Source of the DNA: Elmis aenea
Lineage: Eukaryota; Arthropoda; Insecta; Coleoptera; Elmidae
Assembly: GCA_947652605.1 (NCBI GenBank)
Contig: OX393576.1
Coordinates: 62,968,966-63,032,965 of the forward strand
Reading direction: 5' to 3'
DNA: 64,000 nt
Shown: positions 23,945 to 35,149 of the stretch, piece by piece
Layout: each line of letters starts with the position of its first letter
How positions within the stretch are numbered: position 1 is the first letter of the stretch
The notes under the pieces: generated by a model
Told to the model about the DNA's origin: nothing
The model's database searches: none
Seen by the model: the letters and a program-made list of their open reading frames with translations, nothing else
Translations under genes and position numbers: made by a program

Positions 23945-25375
23945 ATTTGATTGGTGCAGTGTAAAAAATCCTGTGATATTTAATTTACATATTTAATTGA
24001 CATACTTTTATAATCATAAAATTTTGCGTTGTTGTGTTAAATATAAAGTACATACAGTTCTGGTATATATTATGTTTAAAAATCGCTTGCACATTTTATT
24101 AAAAGCAACCACTACAGGCCATTAGTGTTCTAGGAAACATAAACGTTGGATGTAGAGGGCTTTTTGTGTTTAGAACCGCGTTTTTATGTTAGTCATATTT
24201 CCGCTTCGTCAAAGGCTGACCGACAGATCTTCTTAAACATGGGATGCCTCGAGACCCAAATATTCCTGTACCGAAATGGGTAGCCTCCCGATTTGTCATC
24301 GCATTCTGTGGGATCGTTATTTTAAAACCTAAAACTATTGGCAGGTAGCAATATACATCAGTAGTCTGGGTATGTTAATTAATATTGAATACTTTTGTAC
24401 AGTGTCATAAAAACATCTTGCTCTAACTTAAATAGTAAGATATATAAATAATTTTATTATGTTAATTAGTACTGTAGGCTTTTGTATAATTTTATGATAA
24501 TGCTTTACAATTAAACTGAAAATACTCGATTATATAAGCAATTTAAAATATATTAATATTAGCTTGGATTATTTAAGTGATTGTTTATAGAAAAAGTTTA
24601 TTTAAAACTCACGTATCTTCTTCTTGAAAGTTCTCTTGTAAAAATGCTAGACCATTTTCAAGATTGTTTTCTTTATCAATAGTAATTTTTTTTAATTGCT
24701 ATTAATAAAGAGACCCATAGTCTTTAAATTAGTTTAAAACTTCTACAAGAGACCCTTATAAAAACGATAAGGGCTTTTTAATAAAACCTATTTGTATGTC
24801 AATACTTCTTGCAACTTTTTGTTTAATGATGTGACAATATCTTACACCAAAACTGAAAATTTAATGCGAAATTCGTTTGATGCAGAGATTCCTTAAATTT
24901 TATTAAGATTTAAATCGTGGCTTTTGTTTATTTGTTTTGCTGTTTTTTGTCACGACCGCTGCATTTTGATATTTTAAAAATATTAAGAGTTAAAACATCA
25001 AATATTTAGCAAATATTTCAAGGTGGCGCTATAGAAAGTTATATGCGCAAATGCTTCGAAATTTACAGCTATAAATGTGCTGCTAATAATATAAACTATC
25101 TGCACAAAAACTAAAAATCGAATTGAAAATTTAAGAAGGGAATAACTAGAAAATAGTACTTAAAATAAAAATCTTCACCGTCTGTTTACTTGTAGTTCCT
25201 TTAGATTTTGATTCCTGAGGATGTAGTATACTTAAGTTTCTATATGCGCAGTTATGTACCTACTCGAGTATTCGCGGTGGTAGTCACAAAATTTATGATA
25301 CTAACAATTCAGCTCCCGATTTCTGCATTTCAAAATGTTTATACACCGCTTTGAAAAGGACAAACTGGAGGAACA
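23945..25375. other. Non-coding stretch with one less AT-rich patch
   Basis: No gene is assigned. A patch at about 24170-24330 is richer in G and C and holds a minus-strand open segment of roughly 39 codons (containing YPFRYRNIWVSRHPMF) without a recognised family. It may be a degraded element or a small exon. Confidence 0.3.
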
Positions 25376-25379
25376 ACGA

Positions 25380-26850
25380 TATAAAATCTGGTAAAAGAAA
25401 AGAAAATATGGAAAAAATGTATCCAATCAAAATCAGAGAATGATAGAGAAGAATACAATAGGATGAGAAATACAGCAAAAGAAGCCGTCAAAAAAGCGAA
25501 AATCAAAACGAGGAAGGAATTTGGAGAAGAGATAACAGAATTACAAGAAATTGACAAGAGAAAGTTTTGGACGAAAATAAAAAGACTAAGAGGAAATAAA
25601 AAGAAAGAAGAAATAAAAACAAACATGAACTAGTACAAACAGACACTAAACAAATACTGGAAACGTGGAGGGAACCCTACATAAACAAATATCACATGGC
25701 ATTTCCGGGAGAAAAGGTAAACCGAGAAGAACAAACAGACAACCGGCAATAAATTAAAAGGGAAGAGGTCGAAGACGCAATACGAAAAATCAAAATTGGA
25801 AAAACAACTGGAGAAGACGACATAATACCAGAGATGATCAAATGGCTGGGAGAAAAAGGAATAGATTGGATAAGGGCGATATGCAAAGAAACATGGAAAA
25901 AACAACAAATAACGAGGGAATGGGAAAATAGTTTACTAATACCAATTATACAAGAAAGGAGGACAGACCCAATGTGAAAATTACAAACCAATCTGTTTAG
26001 CCCAAACTAACTATAAACTATACACAAAAATTCTAGAAAAGAGACTAAAGCACGTAGAATTAAAACTAGGAGAAGAAGAATCAGATTTTAGACCAGAAAT
26101 ACAGACAAGTGATAACATATATATCATAAGGAATATAATAGAAAGAAAAATAGAAGAAGGAGAAGATCTTTACTTAACATTTACAGACTAAAAGCAGCCT
26201 TCGATACGGTGGACAGACGAGAAATATGGAAAACCCTGTGAGACCTAACATTTTAATAAACGCAATTAGAAGCACATTTCAGACAGTTAAGGCTAAAGTA
26301 CAAATTGCAGGACAATGATCAAATGAATTTAGAATATATAAAGGAATACAACAAAGAGACAGCCTAATCCCATTGTTATTTACAATTTTTAGGGACAAGA
26401 TAGGTAAACGAATTGAAGAAAAACATAAACAACTAAACACTGCAGTTGCGTACAGACATCTAGAACTAATTACACTGAATAGCCTATTATACGCACATGA
26501 CGTGGTACTAATAGCAAATACTAAAAACAAAAGGCAAAAGTTAGTGAACGCATGGACTGAAGAAATCGAGGACATGAAAATGGAAGTGAACATAAATAAA
26601 ATAAAAACTATGATCGTAAACGAAAAACATAAAGACAATCAGAACAACAACAAAATTAAATGTAAAAACTTACGAATACTAGGGAAGCATAATAACAGAG
26701 GATGGGAAAATAGATGCCGAATTAACAAATAGAGCAAAAAAATCAACAAAAATATACTACTCGTTAAACAAAACAATATTAGGACACAGAGACATTGACA
26801 TTATTATTAACCAAATAATGTTAAATTTTGCGTACAGAGAATTCTAAAAT
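25380..26850 (+). pseudogene. Non-LTR retrotransposon reverse transcriptase, degenerate (RTE-like)
   Basis: The plus strand encodes a decayed LINE protein. The pre-RT linker is open from about 25410 to 25630 (NRMRNTAKEAVKKAKIKTRK, FWTKIKRLRG). The palm follows with KREEVEDAIRKIKIGKTTGE and IPEMIKWLGEKG. Motif A appears as FTD-stop-KAAFDTVDR near 26190, and motif C as LLYAHDVVLIAN near 26490, where the first Asp of the YADD box is His. The C-terminal portion reaches ELTNRAKKSTKIYYSLNKTI and then stops near 26850, so the RNA-facing tail is missing. Many frameshifts and stops exclude activity. The long minus-strand frames in this interval are shadows of its purine-rich coding strand. Confidence 0.82.
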
Positions 26851-26854
26851 TTTC

Positions 26855-27780
26855 TCAATATTGTGCAGTAGTCACAATAAAACCTTGAAAACTAAAGTAA
26901 AAATGAATCCAAGCTAGGTAATGGCTTTGCCAATAACGATCAAAGCTTTATTCGATAAGAATTGTTTTTTGTTCGTGAAATGTAGTCTACGTAATGGCTA
27001 ATTATCCCAGCACTAACAGTGTTAATATGCAAGAACACTGCACGCTCGCAACACTTGAGATTAAAGATTAAGGCCATTGATGCCGATAAACGAACATTTC
27101 TCAATGGTTCACGATGTGTGGGATTGCATAAATAATTACTAAAATTCGTAGAAGTGTGTTGGGTTATCTGTGGGTTTAAGTTTTTATTTGTAACTTCCGC
27201 TCATTTCATTCATGTATGTATGATATGTATATACTTTGGAGGCGTCAGTCGGACGTGATAAGTACATTTTATTAAAGACCATGTATCAAATCAATATCCA
27301 ATAGCTATGTTTCTGACCTTTTCATGTTTATGCCGTACCCTCAAGAAATTAAATATAATATTTAATTTTTTGCGTGACTAGGTCTTGCTCTTATAAGTGT
27401 ATATACAGAAAATATAATTAACCAACTACAACGCCAATTGGATAAACACTAACGATGTAATTGTGCATCGCATTACACCTTCAACTATTTTTAAATATTT
27501 TGAAAAAACCGACGATTTTTTAATGGTTTAAATCAAAATGTGAAATGATTCCTGTAGATATTTTTATATAAAATAAGAAAAAACATCTTACGGCAACCAT
27601 AATTGGCTATGGGTTCATTAAAAAAAATCTCGTTTCATAAATGTATGCGATGTTAGGTTTATCTTTAAAAATAAGCAAGTTATAGCAATAGTCTTGTATT
27701 TATTAAGTTTAATCGTAGTGGCCATTGAAAAAAATCAACAAAAGATTACATAATTAAGGCTCATGTCAAGAAAAAAAGGG
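26855..27780. other. Non-coding stretch, no gene seen
   Basis: No supported coding, RNA or repeat feature was found between two LINE fragments. Confidence 0.4.
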
Positions 27781-27794
27781 AAGAAATAGGTATC

Positions 27795-28174
27795 AAACAT
27801 TAAAAAAATTTACTGGCTAATCGGGAGGATTTCCTCTCTGTCCGTTCATGATAAACTTTTGCTTTACAAGCAAATTTTAAAGCCTGTATGGACAAATGGG
27901 GAACAGCTATGGGGATGCACAAAAAAAAATTCAGATCATCCAGAGATTCCAGAACAAAACGCTAAGGAACATCGCTGATACACCTTTGTATTGCAGAAAT
28001 AGTGATATACATCAGGACCTCAACATGGACACTGTAACCAACACCATTAAGAAGTTTGCCAACAGCCTCGAAGAAAGGCTCCATCAACATGTAAACGTCG
28101 AAGCGATCCAGCTCCTGAACAAGACAGGATTAGTAAGAAGACTCAAAAGGCTTAAACCTTTTGAGTTAGTTTAA
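27795..28174 (+). pseudogene. Jockey-like LINE C-terminal fragment
   Basis: The frame starting near 27803 reads IYWLIGRISSLSVHDKLLLY and KPVWTNGEQLWGC. After one frameshift it continues as IQIIQRFQNKTLRNIADTPL, NSDIHQDLN and RRLKRLKPFELV, ending at a stop at 28174. This is the conserved tail of Jockey-clade reverse-transcriptase proteins, downstream of the polymerase domain. Catalytic motifs are absent because the element is 5' truncated, the usual outcome of incomplete target-primed reverse transcription. The same blocks appear on the minus strand at 49256-49549. Confidence 0.82.
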
Positions 28175-28199
28175 GCAAAAGTTTTAGTTTAAAAGCAGA

Positions 28200-29400
28200 G
28201 ACTGTGCGGTAGTGTGCACGTTAATAATTAGTGTAGGTACTTATATATTAAAAAACTAAGAACTACTATTGGGTAAACCTTAGGCTAACTTTAAACATTA
28301 TTAATTTAGGCTAGAATTAAACTGCTCATTGGTCTCAAGGACTAAATTGCACTGTTATAAACTCTATTAGGGTTTGAATTTTAAAAAAATATTAAGCTAG
28401 CTGTTCTTTATTAAACACAAATCTGTTTAGGTTTTTTTCAAAATATTTAAAAAAGTTGAACGTGTACGTCAAATGTCAAAATGGCATTGAATACGTCTGG
28501 AAATTCTGCCTTACTTTGCTAATTTAACCAACTATGTAACTCTTATAACAACAAAGTTACCCATACAAAACATGTAGATTATTGTCACTCTGTATAATAT
28601 TGGAATAACAGAAAAATAATGATTTTTCGTTAAATTGAGCTTTAAAAAAAACGCTGAATATAAATGTGTTGTTAACTTAACAAAAACAACTTTATTTAGT
28701 TTATGTTTTATCCAATTTCCATGTTAACCACATTAATTTAGCAATAAACTTGTTGATTAGTCGCACTGGCATACTGTGACCTACTTATATTAATTGTCAA
28801 TATTCCAAATAAAAAAAAAAATTAACCGTAAATCGCGATAAAAATGAAGAATGTTATTTCCTCATCTCGTATCGAGACAGTAATAAAATATAATTTAACG
28901 TTATTAAAGTTGTGTTTTTAAAATGTCAAGTATGAAAACAAGGAATCTGTAATTTACGACACCGATCTTCGAGTGTGACTTATTAAATAAATTTTTCCGC
29001 GTTAATTCTGCTCGGTTGCGATGAGAAGCATTTCATTAAGTGAATTTATTCAAAAGCAAATTCCGTTCAGAAATTTCGAACATGCTGAAAAACGCTGACA
29101 TAACGTAATTATCTCATTTTGTTGATTAATTATACAACATTTAGCGGTATGTTTATAGTAAAGAAATCATCTAGAGAAAATGGGCCAGTCTGGTTTTATG
29201 TTCGATAAATTTTAAATGTTGCGGTATTTCGATATAATTTTGCAGCAGCAGTATCAAGTGGACACAAAAGAAAGCATTCGGCTGTATTTTACCACTTCCG
29301 TATTAATAAATGAAGCTTATTTTGAAATTCTTATTTAAAAATCATGATAAAATTCATTTTAGGTGATTAAAACATTTAAACATATTTAAAATTAAAGACT
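28200..29400. other. Non-coding stretch, no gene seen
   Basis: Downstream of the Jockey-like fragment I see no further supported feature. A CACTCTGTATAATATT string near 28588 resembles the end of a CAGGGTG-type element but has no partner. Confidence 0.35.
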
Positions 29401-29414
29401 CAATGACAATGAAT

Positions 29415-30715
29415 TGTCCCAAGTACCAATATAGGCTTTTTCTAGTTTTTTAATGAATCACCAATATCAGACAACTCAATGTTAATATGTTATTGGTCCA
29501 ATATGTTTATATTGTTTGATTATTATTTCCAGTTTATTTTTATTGGCTAGACATAAACAAAATATATTTAACCTATATTGTCTGGCAACATTTAGCCAAT
29601 ATAAGTCTTTTCAAGTTTTTTAATGAACAACCAATATCAGAAAACTCAATATTAATATGTTATTGGTCCAATATGTTTATATTGTTTTGTAGTAGATTAT
29701 AAGGATGTACATGGAGTTAGTGTATAGCGTATGTTAGGTTACCGTTGGCGGAATTGTAATGTAATTGGCAGAATGAGAGTGCGAATAAATGTTGTTACTG
29801 TTACCGCTCGTTTTATGTTTGCCCTCTTAGAAAGTTTAGAATAATTTATGTGAATTTGTGTGAGCCATCACCACAGTGTCCAGAAGAGGAATCAGGAACT
29901 GATGAAGTGATTCGTTTATAGTGTTGGATTAACAGGTTATTTTATAGTATTTAAACATTCGCACTGTAAACGTTAAACACATTTTTAAGATTAAGTTTTA
30001 CCACGTTTAAATTTAAAAAATGAGTGAACACGAAAGCATCAGCATGTCGGTTGATGATATAATAGCCAATGCAGTAAAAGCTATGATAGTGAGAATGCTA
30101 GAATGAAATCAAAAAAAGTGGCGGTTTTTATACTAAATTGGATGGAAGTCCTGAGTCGGAATGTGGTTTAGTCGGATATCAATAGTGAAAAACACTTATC
30201 AAGTGGAAGGAAGATATTACCATGCTCCTAGTTGTTGATGGAAAACTTTCAGATTAGTCGAAGTATTACAGTTATGGCATGAAATTGTCGGCCAAAAACA
30301 GATTTGCAAGAAAATTATGCTTGGTTTTTTGTAATTTTTCTATAGTTTTAGTTTGAATAAACCATTTATACAGCCTTATTGGACTACTATTGGATATTAA
30401 CATTTCTAAACCATAAAAACTTATAAAGGAGATTTATGCATATAAGCATATATAACATTGTACCAATCAGGGTGAATAATATTGGTTGAATATATTTTAA
30501 TTGTGTATAGTATACATTTCACCAATATCGATACGGTATATTAATCTTATATTATTTAATAATATAGATCCTTTATAAAAAAAAATATTGGATTAATATT
30601 AATTTAAAATATTTCACCAATATTTAAAAAATGTTGACATCTCTATATTTTCCGAGTATTGTATGTCAATTTTTAGCCAATGTTGGCCCAATATTTTGTG
30701 CTACTGGGGGTAGAG
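29415..30715. mobile_element. Iteron-rich element of unknown class (candidate)
   Basis: CCAATAT and its complement ATATTGG recur at least a dozen times near both ends. A 91-bp block at 29427-29517 is repeated at 29597-29687 with about nine differences. Possible inverted ends are CCCAAGTACCAATAT on the left and CCCAGTAGCACAAAATATTG inward from the right. Between the iteron clusters lies an mRNA-like unit with a short ORF and an AATAAA at 30356. I recognise no transposase. It may be a non-autonomous DNA transposon with long subterminal repeats, or an LTR-like element. Confidence 0.45.
30020..30106 (+). CDS. Short ORF inside the iteron-rich element
   Basis: An ATG at 30020 in a purine-rich context (AAAAAATGAG) opens 28 codons, beginning MSEHESISMSVDDIIANAVK, and ends at a TGA. 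No family is recognised. The acidic, serine-containing N-terminus resembles the start of a real protein rather than random AT-rich translation, and downstream sequence to about 30330 is open in other frames, so it may be the first exon or the surviving start of a broken element gene. It could also be chance. Confidence 0.25.
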   Translation: MSEHESISMSVDDIIANAVKAMIVRMLE

Positions 30716-30719
30716 CCCA

Positions 30720-32305
30720 TTTTAAAGGATTAACCAAGTAATATTTAAGGTAATTTATACATTTCGTAGCACACTGTTTTAATTTTTAATCCTTGTCAAA
30801 TATTACCATCGAAAGTGATCTTTTATAAAAACAAGTTTTTAATTAATCGTATTTATATCACACACAAAAATAAGTTTATTCTTTTCATATTTTCTAGTTG
30901 TAGCACAAGTATAATTAAAATAAATTATGCATCAATGAAACCGGCATGCTGTTAGAATTAGTGGGGGGTGACTTCCTTTTAAGTAAACAGGTTGGCTGCT
31001 ACCCTAGCAGTCGGTAAGAAATTCGATATGGGTTAAAACTTTTGATGTTAAACGATGTATTTGACTTTATGCAAACTTGTCAAAATTAATTAGCAACGCA
31101 ATGTTACTTTCACCGAATTTATAATATCAGTTTGTCACAGGCACAAGATATTAATCAGATAATAAATAATACAACGAGAGATGTCATTTATTGGTGCTTC
31201 CTGAACGAGTAGTAAGTTTCGATTAGTTTACAATAAAAAAAATACTTTGTTTAAACCCATAGGCACTTACTTTTAAGATGCTGCAAAACTTTTTAGTAAT
31301 TTAAAACAAGTTTTTCATTTAATTTCATCATGTTGTTAGTGTGGATTATTAAAATTGTTGTACTTAATAAGGTTTTTTTTTTTAAACTATTATTTAAACA
31401 AATTTTCAGGACTTGTTCATGTAATATTCGTTCTGTAATAAGTTAATGATCTTAATAATCTTGTGTTGAAGAAGCCAGACCCATAATTGTCACAAGAAAA
31501 GAATCAGATACAAAATAAAATATGAAGAACAGGGTCATAATTCTTTGGGGTCGACAGAGTTGCTGGCCTGTCTGTAACATATCCCTACTTGAGTTTTGCA
31601 GTTCAAGTTGACGCTTCTCGGAACGATTTTTATGCACAGGAACATGTTTTGTAATGTTTTCCTTAAAATTTTGGAGGCAATTTTCGAAGGTGTGAAGTAA
31701 CAGCTACGGTTGCAATAACTAGGCTTGTAAAGAAAGGTGCTATATCAATAAATAATTGAACAAAGAAGGTTTTATAGTTTTACAACAGAACGGCGGTTAT
31801 TACAGGGTACCGCCGTAAATAAATTCTAATAACGAAATAATGCTCAACAACAGAAAACGTATGTTTAACGTCTATGGTAAAGTTAGTTGTATTACATGTT
31901 TAACTTTTTTTTTTCAAGGGAAACAATTTTGTCAGCATTTTTTGGTATACTTGCAGTAATGTCTGTTCATGCCATAAGCCGAAAATATTTAACATTAGTA
32001 TTCCTGTCTTGGGGTTGTAAAATACCCTTATTATGATCTGAAATTGTATTATTAGATATTTAAATTATGACTTTGAATTTTGAATTGAAAAACGACTGGG
32101 CATCAATTCCAATAATCAGATAAAACTTGGTGAATTTTTCGATATAGTATGAAGACTGACCAAATAGCCTTTTAGAATGTTTTTGGGAACCACAAGAAAA
32201 ACTATTTTTAAAATTTGTATGAAATAAACTTACTAATATATTTGCAAACTATATTCTTCCTTAGGTGTAATCTATTAGTAGTATTTATTATTGTTGGTTA
32301 ATGTT
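30720..32305. other. Non-coding stretch, no gene seen
   Basis: No supported gene. The minus-strand frame at 31452-31637 has a hydrophobic segment but no family resemblance, and I do not call it. Confidence 0.4.
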
Positions 32306-32310
32306 ATATT

Positions 32311-32431
32311 ACATAACAAGAGTTGTAAGAAGCATAATATTATGCACGAGTGGAAAAGTTGCGCACGGAGGCGCGTAGAACCGAGTGTGTATTTCCACGA
32401 GTGCGCAATTGCTGTACAACTCGTGTTATGT
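32311..32431. repeat. 121-bp inverted repeat with GC-rich loop
   Basis: The left arm begins ACATAACAAGAGTTGT and contains GCACGAGTGGAAA. The right arm contains TTTCCACGAGTGCGCAA and ends ACAACTCGTGTTATGT. The loop holds CGCACGGAGGCGCG, much richer in G and C than the surroundings. It may be a small MITE or a structured regulatory segment. The open frame at 32291-32524 simply runs through it. Confidence 0.6.
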
Positions 32432-32439
32432 AGCTTACT

Positions 32440-33175
32440 TTTTCTACGATCACATCATACCTACGATTTTAAGGCTCTTTGGCCTATATACACATGTAAC
32501 TACGTCTCGTCTATTTTGACTTAAGCCTACTTTGAAATTTCTAGACAAGTGTGCGTTTTGCTTACCGTGCGATATAACTCACTGGACATGCAGGAAGTGT
32601 TTGACGTGAGTCTACTTTGATCATTTCTTTAAAAAACTGTGCGTTTTGCTTACCGTGCGTAAGGATCCACTTACTATGCATGAAGGCTGTACGGTAGGAG
32701 TAATTTACATTAGTTGTCGTAGGAAAACGTGTTTATTAATATAGTTGTCCCACCAAAACATGAATAATTTTAACCTTAAATAGATTAAAATTCATGCTTA
32801 ATAAACCACAAAAGACAAATCTATCTAGAAATTACCTAATATCACTCAATTTTGTGATATTTTTTAATGTTCAGGTTCATCAATAACATAAGCTTGGCTC
32901 AAACTTAAATAAAACCAACACGTTTAAAATTTTAAGCACCCAGACCATCTGGTATGTTAGATACTTATGCGTCGGTATGTGAGGACCAATTTTTAATGAC
33001 AGTAATGTATTGAATAATAAGTTTTAAAAAAACTATTTCAGTTTACACACTTGACTGTAACTTGGTGCTTGATGCATCTAAGATTCGTAACAATCAAGTA
33101 TTTTGTTGGAAGCGAATTTTGAGTAATTCGTTTCGAAATTTATTAAATCAATTTGTATTTAAAATAAAGTTGGGA
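32440..33175. other. Non-coding stretch with a short direct repeat
   Basis: GTGCGTTTTGCTTACCGTGCG occurs near 32550 and again near 32638, about 88 bp apart, each preceded by related sequence (CTACTTTGA). No gene is seen. Confidence 0.4.
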
Positions 33176-33177
33176 TA

Positions 33178-34452
33178 CATTCTGTTCAAAAAGTATTGGG
33201 AATTGTTTACGTGAAAGAGGAGCGTCAATAAAATTTCAATTTTTTTTTGAATGGCTATGCCAAATTTGAGCGCTATCTGTCAATTAGTTTGTTTTTGACA
33301 GTTGATCTTGAGTACCATTAGAATTTTGACCACGTTGAAAATTTTTTAACGAAGAGTTGGTCTGATGTTTTGCGTTTCTAACGAAATTTCTTGTGCTAAA
33401 GCACTAGATATGTTGCAAAAAGCCTATGGCGATACTGGCATATCAAAAACACAGGCATATGAGTGGTACAAATCGTTTAAAGAGGGTCGGGAAGACATCG
33501 AAGACCTCCATCGTTCTGGTCGTCCATCCATGTCAACTAATGACGAAATCGTCGATAAAGCTGAGAAGATAGTGTGGAAAATCCCCGAATGAGTGTAAGA
33601 GAAATTTCTGTGGGACCTTGACATATTGCTCAGCACTGTCCATACAATTTTAGTCGATATTTTGGGTCTCAAAATGTCGCAGCACGGCTCGTTCCAAAAT
33701 TGCTAAATTTTAGACAAAAGACTAGCGGAATATTGTGTCTGAGGAGATGATTTTTCAAGCAGCTGCCAATACTACGTTCATGAAACGGATCATAACAGGT
33801 GACGAGACGTGGGTTTATGAGTATAATATCGAAACCAGTCAACAATCCTCCGAGTGGCGCTTCGAAAATGAGCCGAAACCTAAACAACCACGTCAAAGTT
33901 GTTCAAAAATTAAGGTGATGTTAACTGTGTTCTTCGATTATCGCGGTGTCGTCCATCATGAATTTCTTCCGGCGGGTCAGACGGTTAATAAGGAATACTA
34001 TTTGGGCGTATGAAGCGTTTGCGTGAGCAAGTCCATCAGAAAAGACCAGATTTGTGAGAGGACAACTCGTGAAATTTACACCACGATAATGCACCACCTC
34101 ACACATCGTCTTTCGTACGTACCGTTTTGGCCAAACTCTCAACTAATGTCATCCTGCAACCATCTTATTCGCCAGATTTGGCCCCATGTGACTTTTTTTT
34201 GTTTCCCAAACTTAAATTACCACTGCGGGGACGACGTTTTGAGTCGACAGAAGCAGTAAAAAAAAAACGGCAATGGAACTTAAAGCGATACCTAAATCGG
34301 CTTACGAAAAATGTTTTGAGAATTGGGAGAAGCGTTGGTTCATGTGCCTTGCACAGAATGAAGATTATTTTGAGGGTAATAAAATAAATTTACCTGAATA
34401 AAAGTATACTTCTTGTTTTATTTAACAATTTCCGTTATTTTTTGAACAGAAT
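33178..34452. mobile_element. Mariner transposon, near complete (about 1.28 kb)
   Basis: The left end after a TA (33176-33177) reads CATTCTGTTCAAAAAGTATT. The right end, read inward from the TA at 34453-34454, reads ATTCTGTTCAAAAAATAACG. This is an inverted repeat of about 28 bp with a single-base offset and a few substitutions. Length and TA flanks match the mariner family. The transposase inside is broken, so the copy can move only if an intact relative supplies the enzyme. Confidence 0.88.
33365..34390 (+). pseudogene. Mariner transposase, frameshifted, catalytic triad still visible
   Basis: The N-terminal helix-turn-helix region is open at 33365-33592 and reads like a typical mariner DNA-binding domain (GISKTQAYEWYKSFKEGRED, then HRSGRPS). 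About 40-50 residues of linker are missing or scrambled next. The catalytic core resumes at 33735 with RIITGDETWVYEY (first Asp), continues to FFDYRGVVHHEFLPAGQTVN, has LHHDNAPPHTS near 34080 (second Asp), and YSPDLAPCDFFLFPKL near 34165 (third Asp). Stops and frameshifts separate these blocks, so no functional enzyme is made. It belongs to a different mariner subfamily from the relic at 2441-3377, judging from the distinct motif wording. Confidence 0.88.
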
Positions 34453-34454
34453 TA

Positions 34455-35035
34455 TCTTTTAAATTATCGTGCAGTAAATAATGAAACGTATCATTATTAC
34501 GACGCAAGGTTTCAAATATTTACGAATATTTACTCTTGTACCCTGAGAAAAGTTTCGCAATGAAAACGATAAAAAAAAAATCTTCAGTGAACGTACTGGA
34601 TGCTATCAAGTTTAAAAATGTATAAATAAGTCTGTGATATGCATAATCACTGCTAGAAAAAAGCTTGTAGAAAAAAATGCGATAAATGTTAAAGGGGACA
34701 AAGATTTTAAACAAATTTTTATTTTAAGCAATGACTTAAAGCTTTACACGTACCTAATATTAGTTGCGTTAATTATTTAAGTCGTTTGACCTACTCATTA
34801 TGTTATTATAATGTGACTTAAAGATTTTGCATTGTATATTATATGAAACAAATGTTAATTAAATTTTGGTAATGTAATCGATATTTGTAATTTTTAACCT
34901 AATTTACAGTAATAATGAGTTTCGGTAAAGATAATTATAACCTTCATTGAAGAAGCAACGAGCATTGTTCGAACTGTATACTTTCAACTTGAAGCATGGT
35001 AAAAGGACTTAAGTATTCTTCTTTTTATACGTGAC
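34455..35035. other. Non-coding stretch
   Basis: No supported feature is seen. If the exon at 35040-35094 is real, this would be the start of its first intron, read on the minus strand. Confidence 0.35.
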
Positions 35036-35039
35036 TCAC

Positions 35040-35094
35040 CTGAAATCTGGTCTTGTTCTTCTTCGACTTGGGGAGCTACATTTCCTGAGGGCAT
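35040..35094 (-). CDS. Candidate first coding exon of a host gene
   Basis: On the minus strand an ATG at 35094 opens MPSGNVAPQVEEEQDQIS (18 codons plus one base) and meets a consensus splice donor, CAG followed by GTGAGT at 35039. The peptide is acidic, Glu/Gln-rich and unlike AT-rich noise, and the exon is richer in G and C than its flanks. I do not recognise the protein. The exon ends in phase 1, like candidates at 47868-48018 and 60590-60617 on the same strand, so all three could be alternative starts of one transcript continuing toward lower coordinates. An acceptor-like site upstream is lacking, which fits a first exon. Confidence 0.5.
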
Positions 35095-35136
35095 CTTAGC
35101 AATTACAGTTCACCGTCTTTCATTACACACCGACTA

Positions 35137-35147
35137 CTTTTTATATA
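35137..35147 (-). promoter_or_regulatory. TATA-box-like sequence upstream of a candidate exon
   Basis: TATATAAAAAG lies on the minus strand about 45 bp upstream of the ATG at 35094. The spacing would leave only a very short leader. In AT-rich DNA such strings are frequent, so this is only suggestive. Confidence 0.22.
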
Positions 35148-35149
35148 TT

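Noticed and set aside
25293..26638. Long minus-strand hydrophobic frames
   Set aside because: They are shadows of the purine-rich plus-strand LINE, which carries recognisable reverse-transcriptase motifs.
29689..30360. A solo or internal LTR of a retrotransposon
   Set aside because: An AATAAA and an mRNA-like layout are present, but I could not find a matching second LTR, a primer-binding site or gag/pol similarity.
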